Shown: positions 31,356 to 39,928, counted from the stretch's first letter. The stretch: DNA of 64,000 nt from Clostridiales bacterium (GCA_017649745.1 JAGCGE010000141.1:3042-67041), one strand, 5' to 3'. Translations and numbers: made by a program. Notes: a model not told the origin generated them from the letters alone.

Positions 31356-32020
31356 AAAACTTTATATTTGGCCTTTTAGTTGGTGCAATAGCTGGTGGTG
31401 CTGGTGTTTATATCTTCGATAAGCGAAAGTATACAAGAGAATTTAATGAAAAGTTAGAGGAAGCTGTAAATGAAGAGGTCGCACGTGTTGTTGATTATTA
31501 TCAGGACAAAGAAGAAGAGCTCATGGCAGCAGAAATCAATCACACCAAGACAAAGATTAAGGATAAGCCTACTGTAAAAGAGGTTGAAGAAGCTAAAGCT
31601 AATGAAATTCTTAAGGATTATCGTACAGCTGATGATGGGGATCGTATCTCTCCTGCTGATGCTGTCGGTGTTGATGAAGAGGAACTTGAGGCTCTTATAC
31701 AGGATACTGAGATCAAGGAAAAGATTCAGGCAGAGCTTGAGAAAAGGCATCCTAAGACAAAGATTATTAAGCAGGAACATTTCGGTGAGATAGCTGATTA
31801 TGAGTGCGAGACCTTGAGATTCTATATCCAGGATAAGATGCTTGTACATGAAAATGATGAACTTGTTGAGGATCCTGAATTCTTGTTGGATGATGCTCTT
31901 GATCGTTATGGATGGGCTGATGACGACAAGGATGAGAGCTCTTTGTATGTCAGAAACTACAAACTTCAGCGCGATTATGAGGTTGTTAAGATGTACGATG
32001 AGTGGCATGGAGCTGAGTGA
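31352..32020 (+). CDS. Membrane-anchored acidic protein
   Basis: 222 residues behind GAGGAGGATAAAGACGA. N-terminal hydrophobic helix at residues 3-22 with G-A-I-A-G-G-A-G, then a long charged coiled region, then a soluble unit ending R-D-Y-E-V-V-K-M-Y-D. Acidic overall, no catalytic motif. Confidence 0.65.
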   Translation: MKNFIFGLLVGAIAGGAGVYIFDKRKYTREFNEKLEEAVNEEVARVVDYYQDKEEELMAAEINHTKTKIKDKPTVKEVEEAKANEILKDYRTADDGDRISPADAVGVDEEELEALIQDTEIKEKIQAELEKRHPKTKIIKQEHFGEIADYECETLRFYIQDKMLVHENDELVEDPEFLLDDALDRYGWADDDKDESSLYVRNYKLQRDYEVVKMYDEWHGAE

Positions 32021-32047
32021 CATGGTGTTGAGCGTAGCGAATAATTT

Positions 32048-32064
32048 ACACGTCTTGTAATAGA
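32048..32064 (+). promoter_or_regulatory. ACAC/-10 element (TGTAAT)
   Basis: ACACGTCT TGTAAT AGA, followed within 20 nt by a terminator hairpin. Confidence 0.55.
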
Positions 32065-32120
32065 AGGTATGAATAAGGATAGAGGATGTGCTATTATGGC
32101 ATGTCCTCTTGTTCTTTCTT
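32065..32120 (+). ncRNA. Short RNA or leader peptide between element and terminator
   Basis: After the element comes an 11-bp hairpin (AGAGGATGTGC with GCATGTCCTCT, 32081-32109) and TTGTTCTTTCTT. A 23-codon frame starts at ATG 32070 behind GAAGG and passes through the hairpin, so an attenuator peptide is the alternative. Confidence 0.4.
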
Positions 32121-32337
32121 ATGATTCCAGAATAGCCTGAAATCGCAATATTTGGCGATTCTAGGGCCTTTATTATATTTAGGTAAGAATATACGTTAGA
32201 TATAGTAAAAGGGCCTAAAACGGGCAAATATGGCCATTTGAGGGCATTCTGAGGGCGTTGAACCTCGTAAAACCGCTAATTTAGGCTATTCTGAGGCTTA
32301 TTAGGGGGTAAATCCTAAGGAAAGGAGGTGCTAATTG
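32121..32337. other. Repeat-rich intergenic region
   Basis: No gene. AGAATAGCCT (32129-32138) is exactly inverted as AGGCTATTCT (32283-32292); AATCGC/GCGATT forms a hairpin at 32141-32160; AGGGCCT occurs twice, ATTCTGAGG twice. The density of repeats upstream of the replication block suggests a regulatory or origin-related site. Confidence 0.5.
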
Positions 32338-32886
32338 ATGGCAAAATTGGATTTTGACTTGAAAACTGAATATTTTAGGTATCTTGTAGATGCTGTTATG
32401 GATAATCATCATGCTAGGGTTGATTATATTCCTTTGTTGGAGCTTTTGCATGGTATTCCTTTTGAAGTAGTTATTGATATGGACCAAGGAAGGGTTGAAG
32501 ATGGTGCATATCTTAGGGAAAAATGGCTTGATTCTGAAGGAATTTATGATTATTTATATGAATTTGACGGTGATTTTGTGTCTGTTTTGGAGGTTTTGGA
32601 GGCTCTTGCGGACAGATTATCGTTCCAAATTGGCAATAATGTGACCGGAGATCATGAATTTCAGGAGTGTTTTTGGGAGATTTTAAGGAATTTGGACCTC
32701 GAAAAGTACTCTGCAGACAACTTCAAACCGCTAAATGTTAAGGAAAAAGTGCGAATTTGGATGGCTAGAAAGTTTAGAAAAGACGGTTTTGGGAGCCCTT
32801 TTCCTGTGAAAAACTCACGTTTTGATCAACGAAAACAGCAAATTTGGGAGCAATTACAGGACTATGCGATGGAAAATTATGGGTGA
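32338..32886 (+). CDS. Unknown acidic protein preceding the replication block
   Basis: 182 residues from ATG 32338, with AAAGGAGGTGCTAATTG upstream. Helical, acidic in the first two thirds (Y-D-Y-L-Y-E-F-D-G-D), basic near the C-terminus (F-R-K-D-G-F-G-S-P-F-P-V-K). No motif. Codon choice is slightly more AT-poor in wobble G than its neighbours. Confidence 0.65.
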   Translation: MAKLDFDLKTEYFRYLVDAVMDNHHARVDYIPLLELLHGIPFEVVIDMDQGRVEDGAYLREKWLDSEGIYDYLYEFDGDFVSVLEVLEALADRLSFQIGNNVTGDHEFQECFWEILRNLDLEKYSADNFKPLNVKEKVRIWMARKFRKDGFGSPFPVKNSRFDQRKQQIWEQLQDYAMENYG

Positions 32887-32903
32887 AAAGAGAGGAGAAA
32901 ACT

Positions 32904-33158
32904 ATGCAATTTGAGGTAACTTGTAAAGATGGAACTTACAAATCTTGGAGGGATTTGCAGAAATTTACTAAGGAATTTGGAGCTTATTTAAAGTTCAAAG
33001 GGGTTAGTGGTATGTGGGAATATGAATATAGCGACGTCGATCAGTCACTTATGGTGGCGTTAAATACTAGTAAAGGGACTTATAAACACTGTTCAGACCT
33101 AACAAAAGATCTAGAAAAGTCATTTCCTAAGTATAATTTTGAACCAGTTTTGGACTAA
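32904..33158 (+). CDS. Small unknown protein
   Basis: 84 residues from ATG 32904, behind AGAGGAGAAAACT. Alpha/beta, with two copies of a T-Y-K-(S/H) strand-turn (residues about 10-14 and 58-62), hinting at internal symmetry. It lies directly upstream of the AT-rich repeat tract. Confidence 0.6.
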   Translation: MQFEVTCKDGTYKSWRDLQKFTKEFGAYLKFKGVSGMWEYEYSDVDQSLMVALNTSKGTYKHCSDLTKDLEKSFPKYNFEPVLD

Positions 33159-33159
33159 A

Positions 33160-33384
33160 AAATGCCCAAAAATGGGTAAAAAATGTAAAAAATGTAAAAA
33201 AATGTAAGTTTTTAAAATTTTTTTACATGCCTCAAACCCAGTATTCATGCGGGTTTCCGGGTTTTTATGTAAAAATGTAAGTTTTTTTCTTACTTTCCTA
33301 CGAAAAAAAAATAATTTTTATTTTAAAAAGAATCCGGCAAAAACTTACATTTTTACATTTTTTGCAGAAAGGAGTGAAAAATGG
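33160..33384. other. AT-rich repeat tract, candidate replication origin
   Basis: No likely gene in 225 bases (the long frame from 33247 is an upstream extension of the next gene without a ribosome site). TGTAA or its complement TTACA occurs about eight times, as runs AAAATGTAAAAAATGTAA at about 33178-33206, AAAAATGTAAGTTTTT at about 33271-33287, and the inverted AAAAACTTACATTTTTACAT at about 33339-33358. Long A and T runs flank these. The tract sits immediately before the replisome gene. Confidence 0.5.
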
Positions 33385-36300
33385 ATGTTTGATTTCGTAA
33401 AAATCGAGGTAAAAGAGTGTGGTGTAAAGCATGAAAAGTACGAAGTCTATCCCGAATTCCTTGTAAAAAAGTCAAAAGATCTGATGATCCGTGGTAAAGC
33501 GTTCTATGCAATATGGAATGATGAAGATCAAATATGGTCTACAGATGAGGGGTATGTGCAATCTGTGGTTGACGAAGCAATCAGACAGAAGGTTGAAGAA
33601 CTAAAGAACAGCGAGTCGTCTTATAAACTATCAGTTAAAGGATTGTACATGGGAAAGTTCTCAAGTAACAAATGGTGTGAATGGCAAAAGTACGTCAAAT
33701 CTCTGCCTGATAATTATCATGAGCTTGATACAAATATTATATTTGCTAATAGTAATCCAAAGAAAACGGATTATGCGAGCAAAAGGTTGAGCTATGAGAT
33801 GTGTCCAGGATCGATAGATGCTTATGATGAAATCATGAGTACGTTATATCGAGACGATGAAAGACAGAAATTAGAATGGGCCATAGGCGCTATTATATCT
33901 GGTGACAGTAAGCGGATACAGAAGTTTATTGTTCTTAAGGGTGCTCCAGGTACAGGTAAGTCGACATTTCTAAATATTGTTCAAAAGTTATTTGATGGAT
34001 ATTATGCTTTCTTTGATGCAAAAGCTGTAGGTTCAAGTAATGAATCATTTGCTCTTGAAGCATTTAAGACAAATCCTTTGATTGCTATTCAGCATGACGG
34101 TGATCTTAGTCGTATTGAAGATAACACCAAACTCAATCAAATTATATCCCACGAGTCATTAATAGTTAACGAGAAGTTTAAGTCCACTTATTCGTCATCG
34201 TTTAATAGTTTCTTGTTTATGGGTACGAACACCAATGTACGAATATCCGATGCAAAGTCTGGTATTATACGTCGTTTGATTTCTGTTGAACCATCTGGCA
34301 GGATAATCCCGTTTAGAAGATATCAGTCATTAATGAGTCAAATAGAATTTGAATTAGGAGCAATAGCTCAACATTGTTATGATGTGTATTGTGATCTTGG
34401 TGAAAATTATTATGACAAGTATATTGCCTATGATATGATCGGTGCAACGAATGACTTCTTTAACTTTGTTGAAGAAGAATCCTATCAGTTCGTTGATAAA
34501 AATGGTAATACCACACTTAAGGTGGCTTGGGCGTTTTATAGACAATATGCAAAAGATGCGAACTTCAAGTATGAATGCACAAAGAGACAGTTTAAGAATG
34601 AACTGAAGAATTACTTTGAACGTTATACAGAAAAGCGAGGAAACAAGAGCGGAATATATGAAGGATTCATCAAAGAGAAGTTTATAGGTCATACAGGAGA
34701 TGATCCTGATCCTATTCCTTATCGTCTAAGCTTTAGCAATCAGATGTCAATATTTGATGATTGGGCTAAAGATATGCAGTTACCTGCTCAATATGCAAAA
34801 GAGGATGAGACACCAGAAAAGCGATGGGATGATGTTAAGACAACGATGGAAGATATAGACACACATAAACTTCATTATGTTCGAGTTCCTAAGGATCATA
34901 TTGTGATTGATTTCGATCTCAAAGATGAGAATGGTAATAAATCATTCGAAAAGAATTTAGAGGCAGCAGATAAGTGGCCAGCAACATATGCTGAGTTGAG
35001 TAAATCTGGTGCGGGTATTCATCTGCATTATATTTATGACGGCGACGTTAAACAACTTGCTGATCATTATGCTGATGATATTGAGATTAAAGTGTTTACA
35101 GGAAAGTCAGCATTAAGAAGAAAATTAACAAAGTGTAATAAAGTCCCTATAGCAACAATTAATAGCGGTTTACCGCTAAAAGAAAGGAAAAAGATGGTAC
35201 CAACTAAACAAATTGAGAATGAACAACATCTCAAGAATAGAATAGCTCAGTGCCTAAGGAAAGAACCATTCAAACATACAGCACCATGTGTAAGTCTGAT
35301 AAAAAAGAATTTGGATGAAGCGTATGAATCTGGCATGACTTATGATCTTGGTGAGATGGAAAACGCTGTGTTTGAATTTGCAATGCACTCAACGCATCAG
35401 GCAGATAAATGCATGGACATGGTTGATCAAATGCACTTTAGATCAAAAGATATAGAAGAAAGAATAGAGAATGATGGTACACCAGCAGGCGGTGAAGTTT
35501 CTAAAGAGAAACCCATCGCCTTTTTTGATGTTGAAGTATTTCCTAATGTCTTTATTCTGTGTTGGAAATATCAGGGTGAGAAGGCAAATGTCACAAAGAT
35601 GATCAATCCTGATAAAAAACAGGTTGCTGATTTATTTAAGAATCTTAGATTAATAGGATTTAACAACCGAGATTATGATAATCATATTTGTTGGTACTAT
35701 ATGGAATCTGGTATACCAGAGTTATGTTATAAAGTGTCACATGATATGATCGCTGAGAAAAACAAAGATGTAAAAAAATGGAATGCGTATGGTATGTCGT
35801 ACACAGATGTTTATGATTTTGCATCTAATCCCAACAAAATGAAGCTGAAGAAATGGGAAATTAAACTTGGTATTCATCATTTGGAGAATGAACATCCGTG
35901 GGATGAACCTCTTGATGAGAAGTATTGGGATGAGGTTGCTGAATATTGTGCAAATGATGTCATAGCAACGGAAGCAGTGTTCAATCATATTCAGGGTGAT
36001 TATATGGCTAGATTGATTCTGGCAAAGTTGAGCGGCTTCACACCAAATGATAAGACCAATAAACATTCTCAACAAATTATATTCGGTGATGATCCTAATC
36101 CTCAGGCTGAGTTTGTATACACAGATCTTAGAGAGTTGTTTCCGGGTTATGTATTTGATCAGATGGCAACAAAGAAGAAAGCCAAATCAACTTACAAAGG
36201 TTATGAAGTTGGTGAAGGTGGATTTGTTTGGTCTAAACCGGGTATGTATCGCCATGTTGTAACATTCGATGTTGCAAGTATGCATCCGTCATCATTGATA

Positions 36301-37329
36301 GCCATGAATATGTTTGGAAATAAGTACACCAAACGATTTAAAGAGCTTAAGGATGCTCGTCTTGCAATAAAGCATGAAGATAGAGATGCATTGAAGAAAT
36401 TACTGGATGGCCAGCTTATAGAATTCTATGATGAAGCAGTAAGTGGAACAGCGGGATATACGTTAAAAGATCTTTCAAATGCACTGAAGACAGTTATCAA
36501 TTCTGTCTATGGATTAACGGCAGCATCATTCCCGAACAGATGTAAAGATGATCGTAATGTTGACAACATTGTTGCCAAACGTGGAGCACTCTTCATGGTT
36601 GATCTTCTTGAGAAGGTTACAAAGGAATGGGGAGGCGAAGTCATTCATATTAAGACAGATAGTATCAAGGTTGTAAATCCTAGTCCTGAGTTATCAGAGA
36701 AAATTATATCCTATGGTAAAGAATGGGGTTATGATTTTGAGGTCGAGTCTAAGTATGACAGAATCTGTCTTATCGATAAGGCACAGTATATTGCAAAGAC
36801 GGAAGAAGGAGAATGGGAACCTAAGGGTGATGCATTCCTGAATCCTTATATTTTCAAGACAATGTTCAGTGGTGAAGATGTAACTATAGATGATATGGCT
36901 CAGATAATCAATGCAGAAAAGGGATCATTATATTTAGATTTCAACGAAGATCTTCCTGAAGGTGAGCATAGATATCGTTTTGTAGGTGCTATTTCATCAT
37001 TTATTCCAATTAAGCCAGGATGTGGTGGTGGAGAGCTACAAGTCTTGAGAGATGATAAGTATTCATATCCGGCAGGATGTACTGGATGGCGATGGTTTGA
37101 AACAGAGTACTTCAAGATAGCTTATACAGATGCAGTAGTTGATACGCGTTATTATGAAAAACTCATAGAAGACACAAGAGAAGCAATGAGCGAGTTTGGA
37201 GATGTCGATAGATTTATCAACGATCCAGATTATGACCCAACACTTGAAAAGTTAATAAATGTTCCTGACGGAGTAGATGAAGAACTACCGTTTGAAGAAG
37301 GATCGTTTATGAATAAACCTGTAGCATGA
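33385..37329 (+). CDS. SF3 helicase - primase - family B DNA polymerase fusion
   Basis: 1314 residues from ATG 33385 with GGAGTG 8 nt upstream; an ATG at 33381 gives only three codons. Residues about 130-330 are an SF3/DUF5906-type helicase (Walker A G-A-P-G-T-G-K-S at 186-193, a downstream F-N-S-F-L-F-M-G-T-N sensor). Residues about 490-610 look like an archaeo-eukaryotic primase/PrimPol core (I-D-F-D with D509 and D511, S-G-A-G-I-H with H546, E-I-K at 567-569). From about 710 comes a family B polymerase: exonuclease I D-V-E (D715, E717), exonuclease II F-N-N-R-D-Y-D, exonuclease III Y-x3-D (Y854, D858), motif A F-D-x-x-S-M-H-P-S (D962), motif B K-x3-N-S-x-Y-G (1035-1043) and motif C K-T-D-S (D1092). 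It would unwind, prime and copy DNA. Confidence 0.85.
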   Translation: MFDFVKIEVKECGVKHEKYEVYPEFLVKKSKDLMIRGKAFYAIWNDEDQIWSTDEGYVQSVVDEAIRQKVEELKNSESSYKLSVKGLYMGKFSSNKWCEWQKYVKSLPDNYHELDTNIIFANSNPKKTDYASKRLSYEMCPGSIDAYDEIMSTLYRDDERQKLEWAIGAIISGDSKRIQKFIVLKGAPGTGKSTFLNIVQKLFDGYYAFFDAKAVGSSNESFALEAFKTNPLIAIQHDGDLSRIEDNTKLNQIISHESLIVNEKFKSTYSSSFNSFLFMGTNTNVRISDAKSGIIRRLISVEPSGRIIPFRRYQSLMSQIEFELGAIAQHCYDVYCDLGENYYDKYIAYDMIGATNDFFNFVEEESYQFVDKNGNTTLKVAWAFYRQYAKDANFKYECTKRQFKNELKNYFERYTEKRGNKSGIYEGFIKEKFIGHTGDDPDPIPYRLSFSNQMSIFDDWAKDMQLPAQYAKEDETPEKRWDDVKTTMEDIDTHKLHYVRVPKDHIVIDFDLKDENGNKSFEKNLEAADKWPATYAELSKSGAGIHLHYIYDGDVKQLADHYADDIEIKVFTGKSALRRKLTKCNKVPIATINSGLPLKERKKMVPTKQIENEQHLKNRIAQCLRKEPFKHTAPCVSLIKKNLDEAYESGMTYDLGEMENAVFEFAMHSTHQADKCMDMVDQMHFRSKDIEERIENDGTPAGGEVSKEKPIAFFDVEVFPNVFILCWKYQGEKANVTKMINPDKKQVADLFKNLRLIGFNNRDYDNHICWYYMESGIPELCYKVSHDMIAEKNKDVKKWNAYGMSYTDVYDFASNPNKMKLKKWEIKLGIHHLENEHPWDEPLDEKYWDEVAEYCANDVIATEAVFNHIQGDYMARLILAKLSGFTPNDKTNKHSQQIIFGDDPNPQAEFVYTDLRELFPGYVFDQMATKKKAKSTYKGYEVGEGGFVWSKPGMYRHVVTFDVASMHPSSLIAMNMFGNKYTKRFKELKDARLAIKHEDRDALKKLLDGQLIEFYDEAVSGTAGYTLKDLSNALKTVINSVYGLTAASFPNRCKDDRNVDNIVAKRGALFMVDLLEKVTKEWGGEVIHIKTDSIKVVNPSPELSEKIISYGKEWGYDFEVESKYDRICLIDKAQYIAKTEEGEWEPKGDAFLNPYIFKTMFSGEDVTIDDMAQIINAEKGSLYLDFNEDLPEGEHRYRFVGAISSFIPIKPGCGGGELQVLRDDKYSYPAGCTGWRWFETEYFKIAYTDAVVDTRYYEKLIEDTREAMSEFGDVDRFINDPDYDPTLEKLINVPDGVDEELPFEEGSFMNKPVA

Positions 37330-37343
37330 AAGGAGAATGAAAG

Positions 37344-37826
37344 ATGGCAGGAAAGAGAACAATTATTAATGGAGTACCCGTAAAGTATCACAATTTTGCA
37401 GGAGTAAAGACAGATTACAACAGAGAAGGTGATGTCAACTTCGAAATCATTATTGACGAAGAGACAGCGCTGAACATGATGGAAGATGGCTGGTACATCA
37501 AGATAAACGAGGATGATTTAGGTCGTAAGGAGTATCGTATAAAGATTCGTCTTGGTGAATTTGGAGATCCTCAGGTGTTTATCATTGGTGATGACGGTAA
37601 GGCCATACCGTTCAATAGAGGTCAGTGGAAGAGAATAGATAGAATGACTATCTCTTATGTTGATGTTGAGTTCCACCAGTCAAGAAAGACCTTTATGCAC
37701 GATGGACATGAATATTATTCAGCTTATGCTGATAATCTGTTCGTTAATATTGTTGAGAACAGTTTGTATAAAAAGTATGGTATTGCTCCGGACTATGCTG
37801 ATGATGAAATGGGATTAGATGATTGA
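37344..37826 (+). CDS. Probable single-stranded DNA-binding protein
   Basis: 160 residues behind AAAGGAGAATGAAAG. Beta-rich with several strands typical of an OB barrel (V-N-F-E-I-I-I-D, W-Y-I-K-I-N, Y-R-I-K-I-R), aromatic residues, and an acidic C-terminal tail (D-D-E-M-G-L-D-D), the usual partner-binding tail of SSBs. It lies between polymerase and helicase genes. The fold is inferred, not proven. Confidence 0.6.
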   Translation: MAGKRTIINGVPVKYHNFAGVKTDYNREGDVNFEIIIDEETALNMMEDGWYIKINEDDLGRKEYRIKIRLGEFGDPQVFIIGDDGKAIPFNRGQWKRIDRMTISYVDVEFHQSRKTFMHDGHEYYSAYADNLFVNIVENSLYKKYGIAPDYADDEMGLDD

Positions 37827-38991
37827 ACTATACGATCATCAAAAAGAAGCAGTTGCAAAGTTAAAGAACGGTAACATTCTTGTAGGCGATGTTGGTAGTG
37901 GAAAATCTGCTACTAGCATCGCTTATTATATTCAACATGAGTCAATGAGGGATCTGTATATTATCACTACTGCTAAGAAACGAGATTCAATGGATTGGGA
38001 AGATGAGCTTATTGAATTTAGACTTGGTTTAAATCCTGAGTATAATCAGAACCATGTGAAAATTACAATTGATTCATGGAACAATATATCTAAGTATCAG
38101 CGTGTTATCGGAGCATTCTTTATTTTTGATGAACAGAGAGTTATTGGTAAAGGAGCATGGGTTAAATCATTCTTAAAAATAGCAAGAGCTAACCATTGGA
38201 TATTATTGTCTGCTACGCCTGGCGATACGTATGAAGATTATATTCCTGTATTTGTTGCTAATGGATTTTATAGGAATCGCACAGAGTTCCTACAGCAACA
38301 TGCTGTATACAATCCATATACACCATACAGAAAGATAGAAGACTTCGTTGATAAGAGACGATTGAATTTCTATAGACATCAAATCGTTGTGCGTATGAAA
38401 GATACAAGAAAGACAAAACGTATACCAGTGAAAGTAATAACCGACTATGACAAAACACTCTACAAAACTATCTGGAAAGATAGATGGAATCCATATGACA
38501 ACGAGCCAATAACTACAGCAGCTAATGTGTGCTATCTATTGCGTAGAGTTGTGAACTCTGATCAGTCACGTATAAACAAACTCCATGAACTATTAGAGCG
38601 ACACCCAAAAGTCATTATATTCTACAACTATGATTATGAGTTAGAGATCTTACATAACAATCTTACACTCTGGGATATTCCATACAGCGAATGGAATGGT
38701 CATAGGCATGAGGAAATTATCACAGGTGATTGTTGGGCTTATCTCGTACAATACTCGGCTGGAGCTGAAGCATGGAACTGTATAGAGACTAATGTAATTA
38801 TATTCTACAGTCAGACATACTCATACAAGACTAAAGAGCAAGCATCAGGAAGGATAGACAGAATGAATACACCTTATCATGAATTGTATTATTACAACAT
38901 GGTATCATTCGCACCTATTGATGTTGCTATCTCGCGTTCGTTGCAAATGAAGAAGAACTTTAATGTGCGACTATTTGTTGGCGAAAGATAG
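37819..38991 (+). CDS. SF2 (SNF2/DEAD-like) helicase
   Basis: 390 residues, overlapping the SSB gene by 8 nt. Motif Q/I: Y-D-H-Q near residue 5 and G-D-V-G-S-G-K-S at 23-30. Motif II is D-E-Q-R (104-107) in place of DEAH. Motif III S-A-T-P at 131-134. The C-terminal lobe has I-I-F-Y-N-Y-D and motif VI-like Q-A-S-G-R-I-D-R. It probably remodels forks or recombination intermediates. Confidence 0.8.
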   Translation: MIELYDHQKEAVAKLKNGNILVGDVGSGKSATSIAYYIQHESMRDLYIITTAKKRDSMDWEDELIEFRLGLNPEYNQNHVKITIDSWNNISKYQRVIGAFFIFDEQRVIGKGAWVKSFLKIARANHWILLSATPGDTYEDYIPVFVANGFYRNRTEFLQQHAVYNPYTPYRKIEDFVDKRRLNFYRHQIVVRMKDTRKTKRIPVKVITDYDKTLYKTIWKDRWNPYDNEPITTAANVCYLLRRVVNSDQSRINKLHELLERHPKVIIFYNYDYELEILHNNLTLWDIPYSEWNGHRHEEIITGDCWAYLVQYSAGAEAWNCIETNVIIFYSQTYSYKTKEQASGRIDRMNTPYHELYYYNMVSFAPIDVAISRSLQMKKNFNVRLFVGER

Positions 38992-39005
38992 GGGGTGCAA
39001 AAAAA

Positions 39006-39022
39006 ACACGTCCTATAATAGA
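39006..39022 (+). promoter_or_regulatory. ACAC/-10 element (TATAAT)
   Basis: ACACGTCC TATAAT AGA, followed by a terminator hairpin rather than directly by a gene. Last copy in the window. Confidence 0.6.
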
Positions 39023-39080
39023 AGGAGAGAGGAAAATGAGAGCACACACTGCTTTCAGCACCTCTCCTTTTCTTTTTTTC
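39023..39080 (+). ncRNA. Short structured RNA between element and terminator
   Basis: AAGGAGAG (39022-39029) pairs with CTCTCCTT (39062-39069) and is followed by TTCTTTTTTTC. The enclosed 32 nt hold further small complementarities. An ATG at 39036 opens a 26-codon frame reading into the next gene, so a leader peptide is possible. Confidence 0.4.
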
Positions 39081-39090
39081 TGGAGGTTAT

Positions 39091-39417
39091 ATGAAAGAAT
39101 CAAAGTTTCAACATGATCTTATCAAGAAGATCAAAGATAGATTTCCAGGAAGCATAGTTCTAAAGAATGATGCCAACTATATTCAGGGTATTCCAGATCT
39201 CACGGTCTTGTATAAAGATAACTGGGCCACCCTTGAATGCAAAAATAGTAGCAAGGCCAGTCACCGGCCAAATCAGGACTATTATGTGGAGAAGATGAAT
39301 GAGATGTCTTTCTCTGCATTTATAGATCCATCTTGCGAGGAGGAAGTTCTAAATGGAATGGCACAATCATTCGAAAGACATGACACCAGGAGTTCATGCA
39401 GTACTGAGTCCCAGTGA
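39091..39417 (+). CDS. VRR-NUC nuclease
   Basis: 108 residues behind CTGGAGGTTAT. E-S-K-F-Q-x-x-L at the start, then G-I-P-D-L-T-V-L and A-T-L-E-C-K (the catalytic D and E-x-K) as in VRR-NUC enzymes, which cut branched DNA such as flaps or Holliday junctions. Overlaps the next gene by 65 nt. Confidence 0.8.
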   Translation: MKESKFQHDLIKKIKDRFPGSIVLKNDANYIQGIPDLTVLYKDNWATLECKNSSKASHRPNQDYYVEKMNEMSFSAFIDPSCEEEVLNGMAQSFERHDTRSSCSTESQ

Positions 39418-39925
39418 TTATCATTGGATTAATTACGACGATGAGAAATTAATCGAGCGTAAGAAGACAAAGGAAGCAGCAACACTTGGTACAAAGTTAC
39501 ATGAGTATGCCGCCTCTGCCATAGAGTTAGGCAGAAAACAGCCGAGAACTCATGAAACGGTAAACATGTACATCAATGATGCCTTAGGGTTTAAGCTAAG
39601 ACCCGAGCAGCCAGTTAAAGCTAATGAATATTGCTTTGGTTGGTCAGATGCAATGGATTTTAAAGAAGGTAAAGGGCTTCTTAGAATACATGATCTGAAG
39701 ACAGGCATCAAAGTACCTGCAAAGTTAACGCAATTAGAAATCTATGCAGCTATATGGTGTTTGGAATATGACATACGACCTAAAGATATAGAGATGGAAC
39801 TTAGGATTTATCAGTTCGATGATATTCTCATTGGACATCCTGATCCATCTCTTATTGTTTCTCATATGGAACAGATATTACATGCAGCAGATCTGTATAG
39901 AGATTTAGATTCAAGAGGGGAATAA
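39353..39925 (+). CDS. PD-(D/E)XK exonuclease, RecB/Cas4-like
   Basis: 190 residues, starting within the VRR-NUC gene behind GAGGAGGAAGTTCTAA. L-G-T-K-L-H-E-Y-A (motif I helix), F-G-W-S-D-A-M (motif II D), I-H-D-L-K-T-G (motif III D-x-K) and a Q-L-E-I-Y-A-A helix (motif IV) form the RecB-type nuclease core. Likely processes DNA ends in replication or recombination. Confidence 0.78.
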   Translation: MEWHNHSKDMTPGVHAVLSPSDYHWINYDDEKLIERKKTKEAATLGTKLHEYAASAIELGRKQPRTHETVNMYINDALGFKLRPEQPVKANEYCFGWSDAMDFKEGKGLLRIHDLKTGIKVPAKLTQLEIYAAIWCLEYDIRPKDIEMELRIYQFDDILIGHPDPSLIVSHMEQILHAADLYRDLDSRGE

Positions 39926-39928
39926 TCC

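Noticed and set aside
31454..32227. 257-codon minus-strand frame
   Set aside because: Antisense of a charged helical gene; cysteine/isoleucine/leucine-rich translation typical of antisense artefacts.
33247..33384. Start of the replisome gene at 33247
   Set aside because: The extra 46 residues read as AT-rich non-coding sequence without a ribosome site; ATG 33385 has GGAGTG.
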